Below are positions 56,101 to 63,298 of a DNA stretch of 64,000 nt, one piece after another. The position numbers and the translations under genes were made by a program. How positions within the stretch are numbered: the stretch's first letter is position 1; each line of letters starts with the position of its first letter. The notes beneath the pieces are model-generated. The model did not search any database and was not told the DNA's origin. It saw only the letters and a program-made list of their open reading frames with translations. The DNA lies in assembly GCF_017744955.1 (NCBI RefSeq), contig NZ_JAGIAG010000001.1, positions 806,001 to 870,000 of the forward strand, written 5' to 3'. The DNA is from Dokdonella sp. (GTDB lineage: Bacteria > Pseudomonadota > Gammaproteobacteria > Xanthomonadales > Rhodanobacteraceae).

Positions 56101-57938
56101 ATTCCGCCGCGCCGGTCGAGCCGGCCGCGCCGACGTTGCCGAGCCTGATCGAAGCGCAGGTGCAGCGCGCGCCCGATCGCGTCGCGATCGAAGGCGAGGG
56201 CGGTTCTCTGAGCTACGCGCAGCTCTGGCGCGACAGCGCCGCGTTCGCGGCGAACCTGCGCGCCGCCGGCGTCGCGCGCGGCGATCTGGTCGGCGTCTGC
56301 ATGCCGCGGCGGATCGAGCTGCTGCCGGCCCTGCTCGGCGTGCTGCGCGCGGGCGCGGCCTACGTGCCGCTCGATCCGGCGTTTCCGGACGCGCGCCTGC
56401 GCACGATGATCGAGCAGTCGGCGCTGCGCCACGTCGTCGTCTTCGACGGCGCCGAGCTGCCGGCCGCGGTGCAGGGCGGCGACTTCGCGCGCGTCGCCTA
56501 CTCCGCGAAAGGCGCGGCCGCGACCGGGCTGCCGCGCATCGACGGCGACGATCTCGCCTACGTGCTGTTCACCTCCGGCTCGACCGGCGTGCCGAAAGGC
56601 GTGCGCGTGTTGCAGCGGAATCTCGCCAACTTCCTCGTCTCCATGCGCGAGCGCCCCGGCCTCGACGCCGACGACGTGCTCGCCGCGGTGACCACGCTGT
56701 CGTTCGACATCGCCGGCCTGGAGCTGTATCTGCCGCTGATCGTCGGCGCGCGCATCCGGCTGCTCGGCGAGGCCCAGACGCACGATCCGCTCGAACTCGC
56801 GCGCGCGCTGCGCGAAGCGCATGCGAGCGTGCTGCAGACCACGCCGACCTTGCTGCGCCTGCTCGTCGATGGCGCGGGTGAGGAGGCCGTGCGCGGACTC
56901 AAGCTGCTGGTCGGCGGCGAGGCGCTGCCGCGCGACCTGGCCGAGCGCGTGCTGGCGCCGGCGCGCGAGCTGTGGAACCTGTACGGCCCGACCGAGACGA
57001 CGATCTGGTCGAGCGTGGCGCGCGTCGAGCGCGGCGGCGGCGCGGTGCCGCTCGGGCAACCGATCGCCAACACGACGCTCCATCTGCTCGACGCCGAAAT
57101 GAAACCGGTGGCGTCCGGCGCGGAAGGCGAACTCTGGATCGGCGGCGCCGGCGTCGCCGACGGCTATCTCGGCCGCCCCGATCTGACCGCCGAGCGCTTC
57201 CGCGCCGATCCGTTCGCCGCCGACGGCAGCCGCATGTACCGCACCGGCGACATCGGCAGCCTGCGCGACGGCGTGCTGCATTTCCACGGCCGCGCCGACG
57301 ACCAGATCAAGCTGCGCGGCCATCGCATCGAACCCGGCGACATCGAAGCCGCCGCGCGCGCCGAGTCCGGCGTGCGCGAGGCCGCCGCCGTGCTGCGCCG
57401 CTTCGGCGGCAACGACGAGCGGCTGGTGCTCTACGTCGGTGCGCCGACCGTCGCCGGCGATCTCGCCGCGCGGCTGCGCGAACGTCTGCGCGAGGCCTTG
57501 CCGCCCTACATGCGGCCGCAGCAGATCGAGGTGCTGGCGACGCTGCCGCACACCCCGAACGGCAAGATCGACCGCAAGACGCTGGCCGAATTGGCCGTAT
57601 CGACTCAGCCGGAGGCGGCGCCGGAAGCGGACGCGCCGACGGAGGCGTCCGGCGACGCGCGCGAAGCGTACCTGGGCCGGCTCTGGAGCGATCTGATCGG
57701 CCTCGCCGAGGTGCGCCCGGACGACAACTTCTTCGAACTCGGCGGCCATTCGCTGCTCGCGGTCGAGATGGCCACGCGCGTGCAGCGCGACACCGGCGTG
57801 CGCCTGAACCTGATGGCGGTCGCGACCGGCACGCTCGGTTCGCTGGCGAGCCAGTTGCCGGAGCAGGCCGCGACGGCGGCGCCGTCGCTGCTCGGGCGGC
57901 TGTTCGGGCGTGGCGGCCGCGGGCGGACCGGTTCATGA
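50175..57938 (+). CDS. Hybrid PKS-NRPS: KS-AT-ACP-aminotransferase-C-A-T
   Basis: 2587 residues, cytosolic megasynthase. KS: Cys182 (T-A-C-S-T-S), His318 and His360. AT: G-H-S-I-G-E with Ser625 and H-A-F-H at 721, the malonyl-CoA signature. ACP: Ser944 in L-G-L-D-S-L. Class III aminotransferase (about 1075-1525): Asp1332 and PLP-binding Lys1360 in Y-G-K-I-I-G-G-G. Condensation: H-H-L-A-M-D-G at 1674-1680. Adenylation: L-F-T-S-G-S-T-G from 2131. Carrier: Ser2526 in L-G-G-H-S-L. No ketoreductase, dehydratase, thioesterase or reductase is seen. It should add malonate, aminate the beta-keto group as in the MycA/iturin enzymes, then add one amino acid. Both ends overlap neighbours by four bases. 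Confidence 0.95.
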   Translation: MSDAASDGVAIVGMAGRFPGAASVDELWANLLAGRESITRFTPEQLSPLVPRELREHPRYVPARGVVADADRFDAGFFGISAREAQLIDPQQRVFLELCWNALEHAGIDPARARGGVGAASIGVFAGTSNNGYRKLVEARPDLVAAAGEFAAMLANEKDYVATRVAHKLGLTGPAISLYTACSTSLVAIAQAWYALMSWQCDVALAGGVNIAVPQESGYLPAEGAIESADGHCRPFDADATGTVFSSGAGVVVLKRLADAIEHGDTIWAVIRGVGVNNDGADKASFSAPSVRGQAAAIRLALASAGVEADSIGYVEAHGTGTPLGDPIEIEALARAFAAERGSGAAPTCWIGSLKGNLGHLVAASGVAGLIKATLALHHGRIPASLNYRTPNPEIDFARTPFKVVQRAKAWTRKAAPRRAGVSSFGVGGTNAHVVLEEAPQRAPSSAGRPVALLPLSARDPDALRRRAAELADALAAHTDADLADIGATLALGRKTMAVRGVVVARTVAEARTRLARLAACRAAKPKLVFLFPGQGSQHANMARELVAAEPAFRESFERCCELASRHLDLDLRALILPMTGDEKRANAQLAETRCTQPALFAVEYALARWWQSIGLDADAMIGHSIGEYVAATLAGVFTLEDAIALVCARGAAMQAQPPGAMLAVRAAEHDVAARLPLGVTLAAVNAPELVVVAGAEDALDAFAKELDAERIASTRLKVSHAFHSASMDGALPAFERAFAQVRLAPPTRPFHSCVSGRPIRADEATDPAYWLRQLREPVRFADAVADALADGPALFVEVGPSQALTTFVRTQLREGDAAAASLGAASRSGSDAEHLAQALGECWRQGREPDWDAYFAGEKRHRVVLPGYPFGGERYWIETSAPAASGVIGAVEMSPPAAPVPPTAPPRGARLRAELRELVENLSGEPVGAAQDGASLLELGLDSLSLTQAALELERRYGLKLKFRRLMEDLDSIDKLADLLDATLPADAPAPVAMPAAAAPVAADAPLLTQLIQSQMALMQQQTQLLAALAGGAAAAPAPAPARVVSPAVQTAVAVEETANLVERPFGASARITLKGDLALSPSQRAYVDDFTRAYNARTAQSKAFSQQHRARMADPRVVTGFNPLWKELVYPLVVERSKGARLWDVDGNEYVDCLNAFGANFLGYQPDYVADALKQQIDQGFEVGPQHPLTAEVAELIAGMTGMQRVAFCNTGSEAVMGAMRVARTVTGRKTIAIFTNSYHGIFDEVIVRGTRSLRSIAAAPGILASAVENVLVLDYGSEESLRILRERAHELAAILIEPVQGKNPSLQPREFVRALRPICDEGGCALIFDEVITGFRIAPGGAQEFYGVRADLATYGKIIGGGLPFAAIAGSAHWMDALDGGDWRFGDDSHPEAGVTYFAGTFVRHPLALAAAKAALTHLQRSGPELQRRLNARTAMLIERLNAIFAAHAAPLHAVGFSSLWRIVADEGQPFASLFWYALRANGLHVYEQFNCFLTEAHTDDDVERIVAAVEAATAALMRERLLSPRDGASAAVGASAVADAFPLTQGQLEKWLGGQYGGSAALAYNEAVVLRYDGALDVAALKRALEWVWSRHEAFRLAIAPDGRTQSLRTLPPLPLRDRDFSAEADVEARLDAFCREAMHEPFDLDAPPLLRLNLIRLGKDRHALHVLMHHLAMDGWSLAVFCEELETAYNAYAAGGEPELPPAQSYRAYVLDERARRASNAAQLDYWRARHLDPPPPLALPSDRPRAAVATDFSADSERHAFTPELADALRQAARRRGATLYGLLLAGFAAWLARASGRRDFVVAIPFAGQALAGSGALIGDGVNTLPLRLAVAEGASTDALVADAQRALLDAAEHQDLTLLDVVHALGPRRRDAQGALAEVVFNLNPRVRAPAYDDLAVTWQDCRHAALLWDLFFNLNDDGHALSLDVHYRTALFDAATIRRWIGEFERTLAAFVPPDGAARAPLPPDADSAAPVEPAAPTLPSLIEAQVQRAPDRVAIEGEGGSLSYAQLWRDSAAFAANLRAAGVARGDLVGVCMPRRIELLPALLGVLRAGAAYVPLDPAFPDARLRTMIEQSALRHVVVFDGAELPAAVQGGDFARVAYSAKGAAATGLPRIDGDDLAYVLFTSGSTGVPKGVRVLQRNLANFLVSMRERPGLDADDVLAAVTTLSFDIAGLELYLPLIVGARIRLLGEAQTHDPLELARALREAHASVLQTTPTLLRLLVDGAGEEAVRGLKLLVGGEALPRDLAERVLAPARELWNLYGPTETTIWSSVARVERGGGAVPLGQPIANTTLHLLDAEMKPVASGAEGELWIGGAGVADGYLGRPDLTAERFRADPFAADGSRMYRTGDIGSLRDGVLHFHGRADDQIKLRGHRIEPGDIEAAARAESGVREAAAVLRRFGGNDERLVLYVGAPTVAGDLAARLRERLREALPPYMRPQQIEVLATLPHTPNGKIDRKTLAELAVSTQPEAAPEADAPTEASGDAREAYLGRLWSDLIGLAEVRPDDNFFELGGHSLLAVEMATRVQRDTGVRLNLMAVATGTLGSLASQLPEQAATAAPSLLGRLFGRGGRGRTGS

Positions 57939-58717
57939 GTTCGTCGGTGCGTCCGATCCCGTTCGGATCGCCCGGACGCGAGCTGTTCGCCGTCGCGCAC
58001 GTGCCGGCGCCGCAGGTGCCGCTGCGCGGCGGCGTGCTGATCTGCCCACCGTTCTTCCACGAGCAGTTCCTGAGCTATCGGCTGATCTCGCTGGTCGCGG
58101 CGCGGCTCGCCGCGCAGGGCTGGCTGTGCCTGCGCTTCGACTATTTCGGCAGCGGCGACTCGGCCGGCGACGACGACGCCTTCAGCCTCGCCGGCGCGAC
58201 GGCCGACACGCGCACGGCGCTGGCGCTGCTGCGCGGACTCGTCGCCGACGCCCCGTTGCTCCTGCTCGGCGTGCGCGCGGGCGTCTGGCCGGCGCTCGCG
58301 GCGACCGACGCCGACGGCGTGGCGCGCGTGTGCCTGTGGCAGCCGCTGTCCGACGGCGCCGCCTGGCTCGACCAGCTCGGTGCGATGGACGCGCACGAGC
58401 GCGCCTCGCGCCAGCGCTATCCGCATCTGCGCGCGCCGCGTGCGGCGGTCGCCGACCGCCTGCTCGGTTCGCACGTCGGCGCCGCCTTGCGCGCCGAACT
58501 CGCCGCACAGCGCACCGTCGCGCCGAGGATCGCCTTCGACGTCGTCGGCGACGGCACGCTCGCCGACGGCGCCACGCCGCCGCATCGCTTCGATCTGCCG
58601 CCCGCGCTGGCGGGCTGGGAGACCGACCTGACCATCCGCAACGTGTTTCCGGGGCGCGAGCTGGACGGTCTGGTCGGAACGCTGGTCGCCGCCTGGTCGG
58701 CAGGGAAGGGTGCATGA
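57935..58717 (+). CDS. Alpha/beta hydrolase, exosortase-associated hydrolase-2-like
   Basis: 260 residues, start overlapping the megasynthase stop (ATGA). The fold is visible from L-I-C-P-P-F-F-H-E, C-L-R-F-D-Y-F-G-S-G-D-S and the would-be nucleophile elbow L-L-G-V-R-A-G (112-116), where Arg114 replaces the catalytic serine. Members associated with exosortase A clusters show a similar G-x-R-x-G elbow as I recall. It probably has no normal esterase activity and may be a partner or binding protein for the next gene product. Position next to a synthase without a thioesterase suggests a role in release or transfer. Confidence 0.75.
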   Translation: MSSSVRPIPFGSPGRELFAVAHVPAPQVPLRGGVLICPPFFHEQFLSYRLISLVAARLAAQGWLCLRFDYFGSGDSAGDDDAFSLAGATADTRTALALLRGLVADAPLLLLGVRAGVWPALAATDADGVARVCLWQPLSDGAAWLDQLGAMDAHERASRQRYPHLRAPRAAVADRLLGSHVGAALRAELAAQRTVAPRIAFDVVGDGTLADGATPPHRFDLPPALAGWETDLTIRNVFPGRELDGLVGTLVAAWSAGKGA

Positions 58718-59484
58718 GGGAACAGGTGCTGGAACTGGGGGACGGCCTGTTCGGTGTGCTGACGCTGCCTGCGGAGAGGCGGCCCGGCAGCGCCGTGGTG
58801 GTGCTGCTGAATGCCGGTCTGGTGCATCGCGCCGGTCCGTTCCGTCTCTCCGTGCAGCTCGCGCGCACGCTCGCCGAGGCCGGGCAGGCGGTGCTGCGCT
58901 TCGACCTGCCCGGCGTCGGCGACGCGCCCTTGCGCGGCGCCGACGCGCCGGCCGTGGTCGCGCGCATTCTCGACGCGCTGCAGGCGCGCTTCGGCGAGAC
59001 CGGTTTCGTCGTCGGCGGCATCTGTTCGGCCGCCGACCTCGGCTGGAAGGTCGCCTTGGCGGATCGGCGCGTGCGCGGCCTGCTGCTGCTCGACGGTTTC
59101 GCCGCGCGAGGCGGCTGGTTCCGCGTCGGCCAGCTGCAATTGCTGCTGCGGCGTCCGCCGCGCAGCTGGCCCGGCATGCTGCGCCGGCGCGCGTTCGCCG
59201 CGGCCGAGATCAGCGACGACGACCTGCGCGACTGGCCGTCGCCCGCGGCGGCGCGCGCGCAGATGCACGAACTGCTGGCACGCGACGTGCGCGTGCTGGC
59301 GCTGTATACCGGGGGGGCGGCGTACTTCCTGCATCGACGGCAGTTCGCGGCGACGTTCGGCGTCGCCGAGCGCGAGGCGGGAATCACGTTCGACTACTGG
59401 CCCGAGTGCGATCACTTGTTCATGTACGGCGAGGATCGCGCCAGGCTGCTGGGGACCGTGCGCGACTGGTGCGCGCGGAGTTGA
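58714..59484 (+). CDS. Alpha/beta hydrolase, exosortase-associated hydrolase-1-like
   Basis: 256 residues, start overlapping the previous stop (ATGA). It has L-L-N-A-G-L-V-H-R-A-G-P, R-F-D-L-P-G-V-G-D and an elbow G-G-I-C-S-A-A, where Cys104 takes the nucleophile position; H-L-F near the C-terminus (C-D-H-L-F) provides the likely catalytic His. Cys-type elbows of this kind are known to me in exosortase-associated hydrolase 1. It is a candidate trans-acting thioesterase or acyltransferase for the synthase, working with its Arg-elbow neighbour. Confidence 0.78.
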   Translation: MREQVLELGDGLFGVLTLPAERRPGSAVVVLLNAGLVHRAGPFRLSVQLARTLAEAGQAVLRFDLPGVGDAPLRGADAPAVVARILDALQARFGETGFVVGGICSAADLGWKVALADRRVRGLLLLDGFAARGGWFRVGQLQLLLRRPPRSWPGMLRRRAFAAAEISDDDLRDWPSPAAARAQMHELLARDVRVLALYTGGAAYFLHRRQFAATFGVAEREAGITFDYWPECDHLFMYGEDRARLLGTVRDWCARS

Positions 59485-59495
59485 CGGGGGACAGC

Positions 59496-61229
59496 GTGGA
59501 TCGCATCGACGCCGCGGACAAGCGTTCGCACCTGTACCCGGCCTTGCCGCCGGACGCCACGCGCCTGCGCGTGGTCGCGCTGGTCGGCCACGTCAACGCG
59601 CCGACCTGGATCGCCGAGACGCTGGCGGCGATCGTCGACAGCGACGTGGCCGACCTGGTCACGATCGGCGCGGTGACGGCGCCGGCGCCGCGCCACCTGC
59701 CGCGGCTGCTCGAATTGTTCCTGCACGCCGACGCGTGGATCGGCGGCGTCGCGCGCATGGCGACCGCGCGCTGCTCGCTGCCGGGACGATTGCCGCAGAC
59801 GATCTTCATCGGCTGCCGCGCCCGGCAGACCGAGCCGACGCTGGAACTGGCCGACGAGGACCTGCAGCGTCTCGCCGAGGCGAAGCCGGATCTGATCGTC
59901 TCCATCGGCCTGCCGCCGGCCGGTCCCCGCCTCGCCGCCGCCGCGCGGCTCGGCGTGTGGACGTTCGAGCGCTACGCCTTCGACCCGCTGCGCTCGGCGC
60001 TGTGGCTGCTCGATCCGGTGATGCGCGGCGACCCGGTCACGCGCGGCGGCCTGCTGGTGCATCTGTCCGAGCTCGGCGACTGGCGCGTGCTGCAACCGCT
60101 GCGCAGCGCGACCTCGCAGCTGTCGTTCTCGCGCAATCGCGCCAACCAGTTGCTGCGTACGCCGGCGCTGCTGGTGCGCGCGCTGCGCGAGCTGGCGCTG
60201 GGGCGGTCGCCGGCGCTGCATCCGGCGCCGCAGTTCCAACCGCCGGGAACATTGGCGATGTGCGTGTTCGGCCTGCGCTTCGTGCTGCGCGGGCTGCGCC
60301 GCCAACTGCCGCGGCTCGGTCGCGTCGAATCCTGGTTCCTCGCCGTGCGGCGCGGCCGCCGCCTGGATCCGGCGGCGCCGCGGCTGGACGAATTCCAGCG
60401 CGTCGACGCGCCGCCCGGACATTTCTGGGCCGATCCGTGCGCGCTGCGCCACGACGGGCGCGACTACGTCTTCGTCGAGGACTATCCGTACGCGACGCGA
60501 CGCGGCCTCATCACCGCGATCGAGCTCGGCGGCGACCTGCGCCCGGCGCGCACCTGGGTCGCGCTGGAGACCGCCTGGCATCTGTCCTATCCGTGCCTGT
60601 TCGAGTGGAACGGCGACATCTACATGACGGTCGAGTCGTCGGAGACGCAGCGCGTCACGCTGTATCGCGCGCGCCGCTTCCCGGACCAGTGGGAGCAGGT
60701 GTCCCACCTGCTGCACGGCTGGAACATCGTCGACCCGACCCTGCATTTCGACGGCACGCGCTGGTACCTGTTCGCCACGGTGAAGGAAAGCGCGCTCAGC
60801 TACGACGATCGCATCTGGGACGACCTGTTCCTGTTCAGCGCGCCGACGCCGCTGGGGCCGTGGCGGCCGCATCCGAACAATCCGATCGTCAGCGACGTGC
60901 GCGCCGCGCGCCCGGCCGGCCGCCTGTTCGTGCACGAAGGCCGGCTGATCCGGCCGTCGCAGGATTGCAGCGTCGAGTACGGCTACGCGGTGGTCTTCAA
61001 CGAGGTCACCGAACTCGATCCCGAGCGCTACGCGGAGCGGCCGATCGGGCGCCTCGAGCCGAGCTGGGACGCGCACCTGAAGGGCTGCCACACCTATTCG
61101 ACCAGCGCCGACCTGGAAGTGCTGGATGCGAAGATCCTGATCGGACAAGGCCGCGAGCACGCGCGCGCGAACGCGACGTCGACCGCGCGGCCGGTGTCGA
61201 ACGAACCGATGTCGGAGGAAACATCATGA
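59496..61229 (+). CDS. GINT1-like protein: formyltransferase-like plus beta-propeller domains
   Basis: 577 residues from a GTG with GGGGG five bases upstream; a TTG at 59481 overlapping the previous stop is an alternative. The first about 200 residues resemble a formyltransferase fold (P-D-L-I-V-S-I-G, R-L-G-V-W-T-F-E). The C-terminal about 280 form a five-blade GH43-like propeller with H-F-W-A-D-P-C-A, Y-V-F-V-E-D-Y, L-S-Y-P-C-L-F-E-W-N-G and Y-M-T-V-E-S. This plan matches bacterial relatives of glucosamine inositolphosphorylceramide transferase. A role in glycan or glycolipid modification is inferred. Confidence 0.65.
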   Translation: MDRIDAADKRSHLYPALPPDATRLRVVALVGHVNAPTWIAETLAAIVDSDVADLVTIGAVTAPAPRHLPRLLELFLHADAWIGGVARMATARCSLPGRLPQTIFIGCRARQTEPTLELADEDLQRLAEAKPDLIVSIGLPPAGPRLAAAARLGVWTFERYAFDPLRSALWLLDPVMRGDPVTRGGLLVHLSELGDWRVLQPLRSATSQLSFSRNRANQLLRTPALLVRALRELALGRSPALHPAPQFQPPGTLAMCVFGLRFVLRGLRRQLPRLGRVESWFLAVRRGRRLDPAAPRLDEFQRVDAPPGHFWADPCALRHDGRDYVFVEDYPYATRRGLITAIELGGDLRPARTWVALETAWHLSYPCLFEWNGDIYMTVESSETQRVTLYRARRFPDQWEQVSHLLHGWNIVDPTLHFDGTRWYLFATVKESALSYDDRIWDDLFLFSAPTPLGPWRPHPNNPIVSDVRAARPAGRLFVHEGRLIRPSQDCSVEYGYAVVFNEVTELDPERYAERPIGRLEPSWDAHLKGCHTYSTSADLEVLDAKILIGQGREHARANATSTARPVSNEPMSEETS

Positions 61230-61273
61230 ACGCAGAGGCGATGATCACGGACCCGGCGGGGCGGATGCGATGA
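61226..61273 (+). CDS. 15-codon mini-ORF bridging two operon genes
   Basis: M-N-A-E-A-M-I-T-D-P-A-G-R-M-R followed by TGA. Its ATG overlaps the stop of the GINT1-like gene (ATGA) and its TGA overlaps the galE start (ATGA). It therefore allows a terminating ribosome to pass on to galE across an otherwise untranslated gap. Whether the peptide matters is unknown; a coupling device is the simplest explanation, and chance is possible. Confidence 0.4.
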   Translation: MNAEAMITDPAGRMR

Positions 61274-62259
61274 GCGCGAACACGATTCTCGTCACCGGCG
61301 GCGCCGGCTACATCGGCAGTCACGTCGTGCGCCAGCTGCGCGAGGCCGGCGAGCGCGTGGTCGTGCTCGACGATCTCAGCACCGGCTTTCGCGAAGCGGT
61401 GCTCGACGCGCCGCTGGTGGTCGGCCAGGTCGGCGACGAGGCGCTGGTCGAGCGCGTGCTGGGCGAACACGCGGTCGACACCGTCATGCACTTCGCCGCG
61501 CGCACGATCGTGCCGGAGTCGGTCGCCGATCCGCTGCGCTACTACGGCAACAACACGGCGCAGACGCGCAGCCTGCTCGATCGCTGCGTGAAGGCCGGCG
61601 TGAAGCATTTCGTGTTCTCCTCGACCGCCGCCGTGTACGGCATCCCGGGCGACGGCCGCGTGCGCGAGGATTCGCCGACGCAGCCGATCAATCCCTACGG
61701 CAGCTCCAAGCTGATGAGCGAGTGGATGCTGCGCGATCTCGACGCGATCGGCGCGCTGCGCCACGTCGTGCTGCGCTACTTCAACGTCGCCGGCGGCGAT
61801 CCGCAGGGCCGCATCGGCCAGAGCACGAAGAACGCGACCTTGCTGTTCAAGGTCGCCTGCGAGGTCGCGCTCGGCCGGCGCGCGCAGCTCAGCGTGTTCG
61901 GCACCGACTACCCGACCGCCGACGGCACCGGCGTGCGCGACTACATCCACGTCGAGGATCTGGCCGCCGCGCATCTGCGCGCGCTGGACTACCTGCGCGC
62001 CGGCGGCGCCTCGACCACGCTGAACTGCGGCTACGGCCACGGCTATTCGGTGCGCGAGGTGATCGCGGCGGTCGAGCGCGCGCACGGCGCCGGTATCGCC
62101 GTCGTCGAGCAGCCGCGCCGCGCCGGCGATCCGCCGTCGCTGATCGCCGACGCCGCGCGCGCCGGCGAGGTGCTCGGCTGGCGTCCGCGCTACGACGACA
62201 TCGACGTCATCGCGCGCACCGCGCTGGCGTGGGAACGCAAGCTCGCCGCCGCCGGCTGA
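61270..62259 (+). CDS. galE: UDP-glucose 4-epimerase
   Basis: 329 residues. The NAD-binding T-G-G-A-G-Y-I-G-S-H is at the N-terminus. Catalytic Tyr143 and Lys147 are in Y-G-S-S-K, preceded by S-S-T-A-A-V-Y-G. R-Y-F-N-V-A-G, R-D-Y-I-H-V-E-D-L and L-N-C-G-Y-G-H-G-Y-S-V are standard. It interconverts UDP-glucose and UDP-galactose (or the N-acetyl forms) in the cytosol. As last gene of the operon it suggests a sugar donor is needed. Its 3' end overlaps the opposite-strand YdcF gene by 70 bases. Confidence 0.93.
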   Translation: MSANTILVTGGAGYIGSHVVRQLREAGERVVVLDDLSTGFREAVLDAPLVVGQVGDEALVERVLGEHAVDTVMHFAARTIVPESVADPLRYYGNNTAQTRSLLDRCVKAGVKHFVFSSTAAVYGIPGDGRVREDSPTQPINPYGSSKLMSEWMLRDLDAIGALRHVVLRYFNVAGGDPQGRIGQSTKNATLLFKVACEVALGRRAQLSVFGTDYPTADGTGVRDYIHVEDLAAAHLRALDYLRAGGASTTLNCGYGHGYSVREVIAAVERAHGAGIAVVEQPRRAGDPPSLIADAARAGEVLGWRPRYDDIDVIARTALAWERKLAAAG

Positions 62260-62981
62260 CGCGCGCGCCAGCGATAGACCAGCATGCCGACGATCTCGTG
62301 GATCGCCGCGTCGGCCTTGCGCAGCGCCGACGTGCGCGGCAGGAAGTAGCCGATGCCGCGCGGCGGCACCCAGGCGGAATCGCTGGCGATCGCGCAGGCG
62401 TCGAAGCCGGCGGCGCGGAACGCGACCAGCGCGCGCGGCAGGTGCAAGGCGGAGCTGACCAGCGCGATGCGCGACGGCGGCGGTTGCGGCAGCGCGCGCA
62501 GATGCTCGGCGTTCTCCCAGGTCGTCATCGAGGTCCGCTCGGTGACGATCGCCGCGGCCGGCACGCCGAGGCGTTCGGCCAGCGCGGCGAGCACCTGGCT
62601 CTCCGGTACGCGTTCGTCGGCCGCGCCGGCGATGTACAGATGCACAGCACCGGCGCGCTGGAACGCGGCGGCGCCGGCGAGCAGCCGGCGCAGGCTCGGC
62701 GCGGACAAGGCGACGACGTCGTCGGCGTCCTGCGGATCGCCGTCGAACCCTCCGCCGAGCACGACGAGCGCGTCCGGCAGCGGCTCGGAGCAAGCCGCCG
62801 GATCGCCCGCGTCGATCTCGACCAGGCGCACCAGCGCATTGGCGCCGAGCGGGGTCATCGCCACCAGCGCGAGCATCGCCAGCGCGACCGCGGGCAGGCG
62901 CAGACAGCGCCGGCGCGCGCCGAGCAGGACCAGCGAGGCGGCGATCAGCCAGGTCAGCGGCGAGAGCAGGAAATCCGTCAT
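62190..62981 (-). CDS. YdcF/DUF218-family membrane protein
   Basis: 263 residues from the ATG at 62981. Two hydrophobic segments (about 4-20 and 28-46) precede a DUF218 domain with A-L-V-V-L-G-G-G, Y-I-A-G-A-A-D-E-R, E-R-T-S-M-T-T-W-E-N-A and L-V-S-S-A-L-H-L-P-R-A. Members (YdcF, SanA, ElyC) act in envelope biogenesis; the exact role is unknown. The last 23 codons run antisense into galE, past the usual Y-R-W-R end, which may be read-through after loss of the original stop. Confidence 0.85.
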   Translation of the reverse strand: MTDFLLSPLTWLIAASLVLLGARRRCLRLPAVALAMLALVAMTPLGANALVRLVEIDAGDPAACSEPLPDALVVLGGGFDGDPQDADDVVALSAPSLRRLLAGAAAFQRAGAVHLYIAGAADERVPESQVLAALAERLGVPAAAIVTERTSMTTWENAEHLRALPQPPPSRIALVSSALHLPRALVAFRAAGFDACAIASDSAWVPPRGIGYFLPRTSALRKADAAIHEIVGMLVYRWRARQPAAASLRSHASAVRAMTSMSS

Positions 62982-63298
62982 GGCGTTCGAGGGCGCAGCG
63001 GCAAGGCGGTGGCGCGCCATGATCGCATCCCGCGCGTCGCCGCGGAGGTCATGCTGACTCGCACCGGAACGCGCATTCGCCGTCGCCGATCGCGCGCGCG
63101 CGGGCGGCGTACACTCGCCGGCGGATCGCGTGCGGCCGGCGCATCGGCGACTCGTCGATCTTCCCATCGGCGGATCCGGACTGCTTCCGGACTCGCCTGC
63201 GCGAGCGGTCCGCACGTGTCCGGTCGCGAGCGGCACATTCGCGTGCCACGGGAATCCCGGCGTCGGCCGAGGATTCCTTCCTGAGTCGGCCAACGAAC
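62982..63298 (+). promoter_or_regulatory. Intergenic region upstream of the last gene
   Basis: 317 bases without a convincing gene. The divergent YdcF and secreted-protein promoters must lie here. A TACACT at about 63110 is a possible -10 box for the rightward gene, with a leader near 180 bases and no clear -35. Nothing else was recognised. Confidence 0.3.

Noticed and set aside
49830..57749. 2639-codon open frame on the minus strand opposite the megasynthase
   Set aside because: It is antisense to unmistakable KS, AT, aminotransferase, C and A domains, is rich in Arg and Ala, and has no recognisable domain; long antisense frames are expected at this GC content.
59308..59320. Run of seven G in the Cys-elbow hydrolase gene as a phase-variable tract
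   Set aside because: The frame is intact across it and seven G is not unusual in this DNA.
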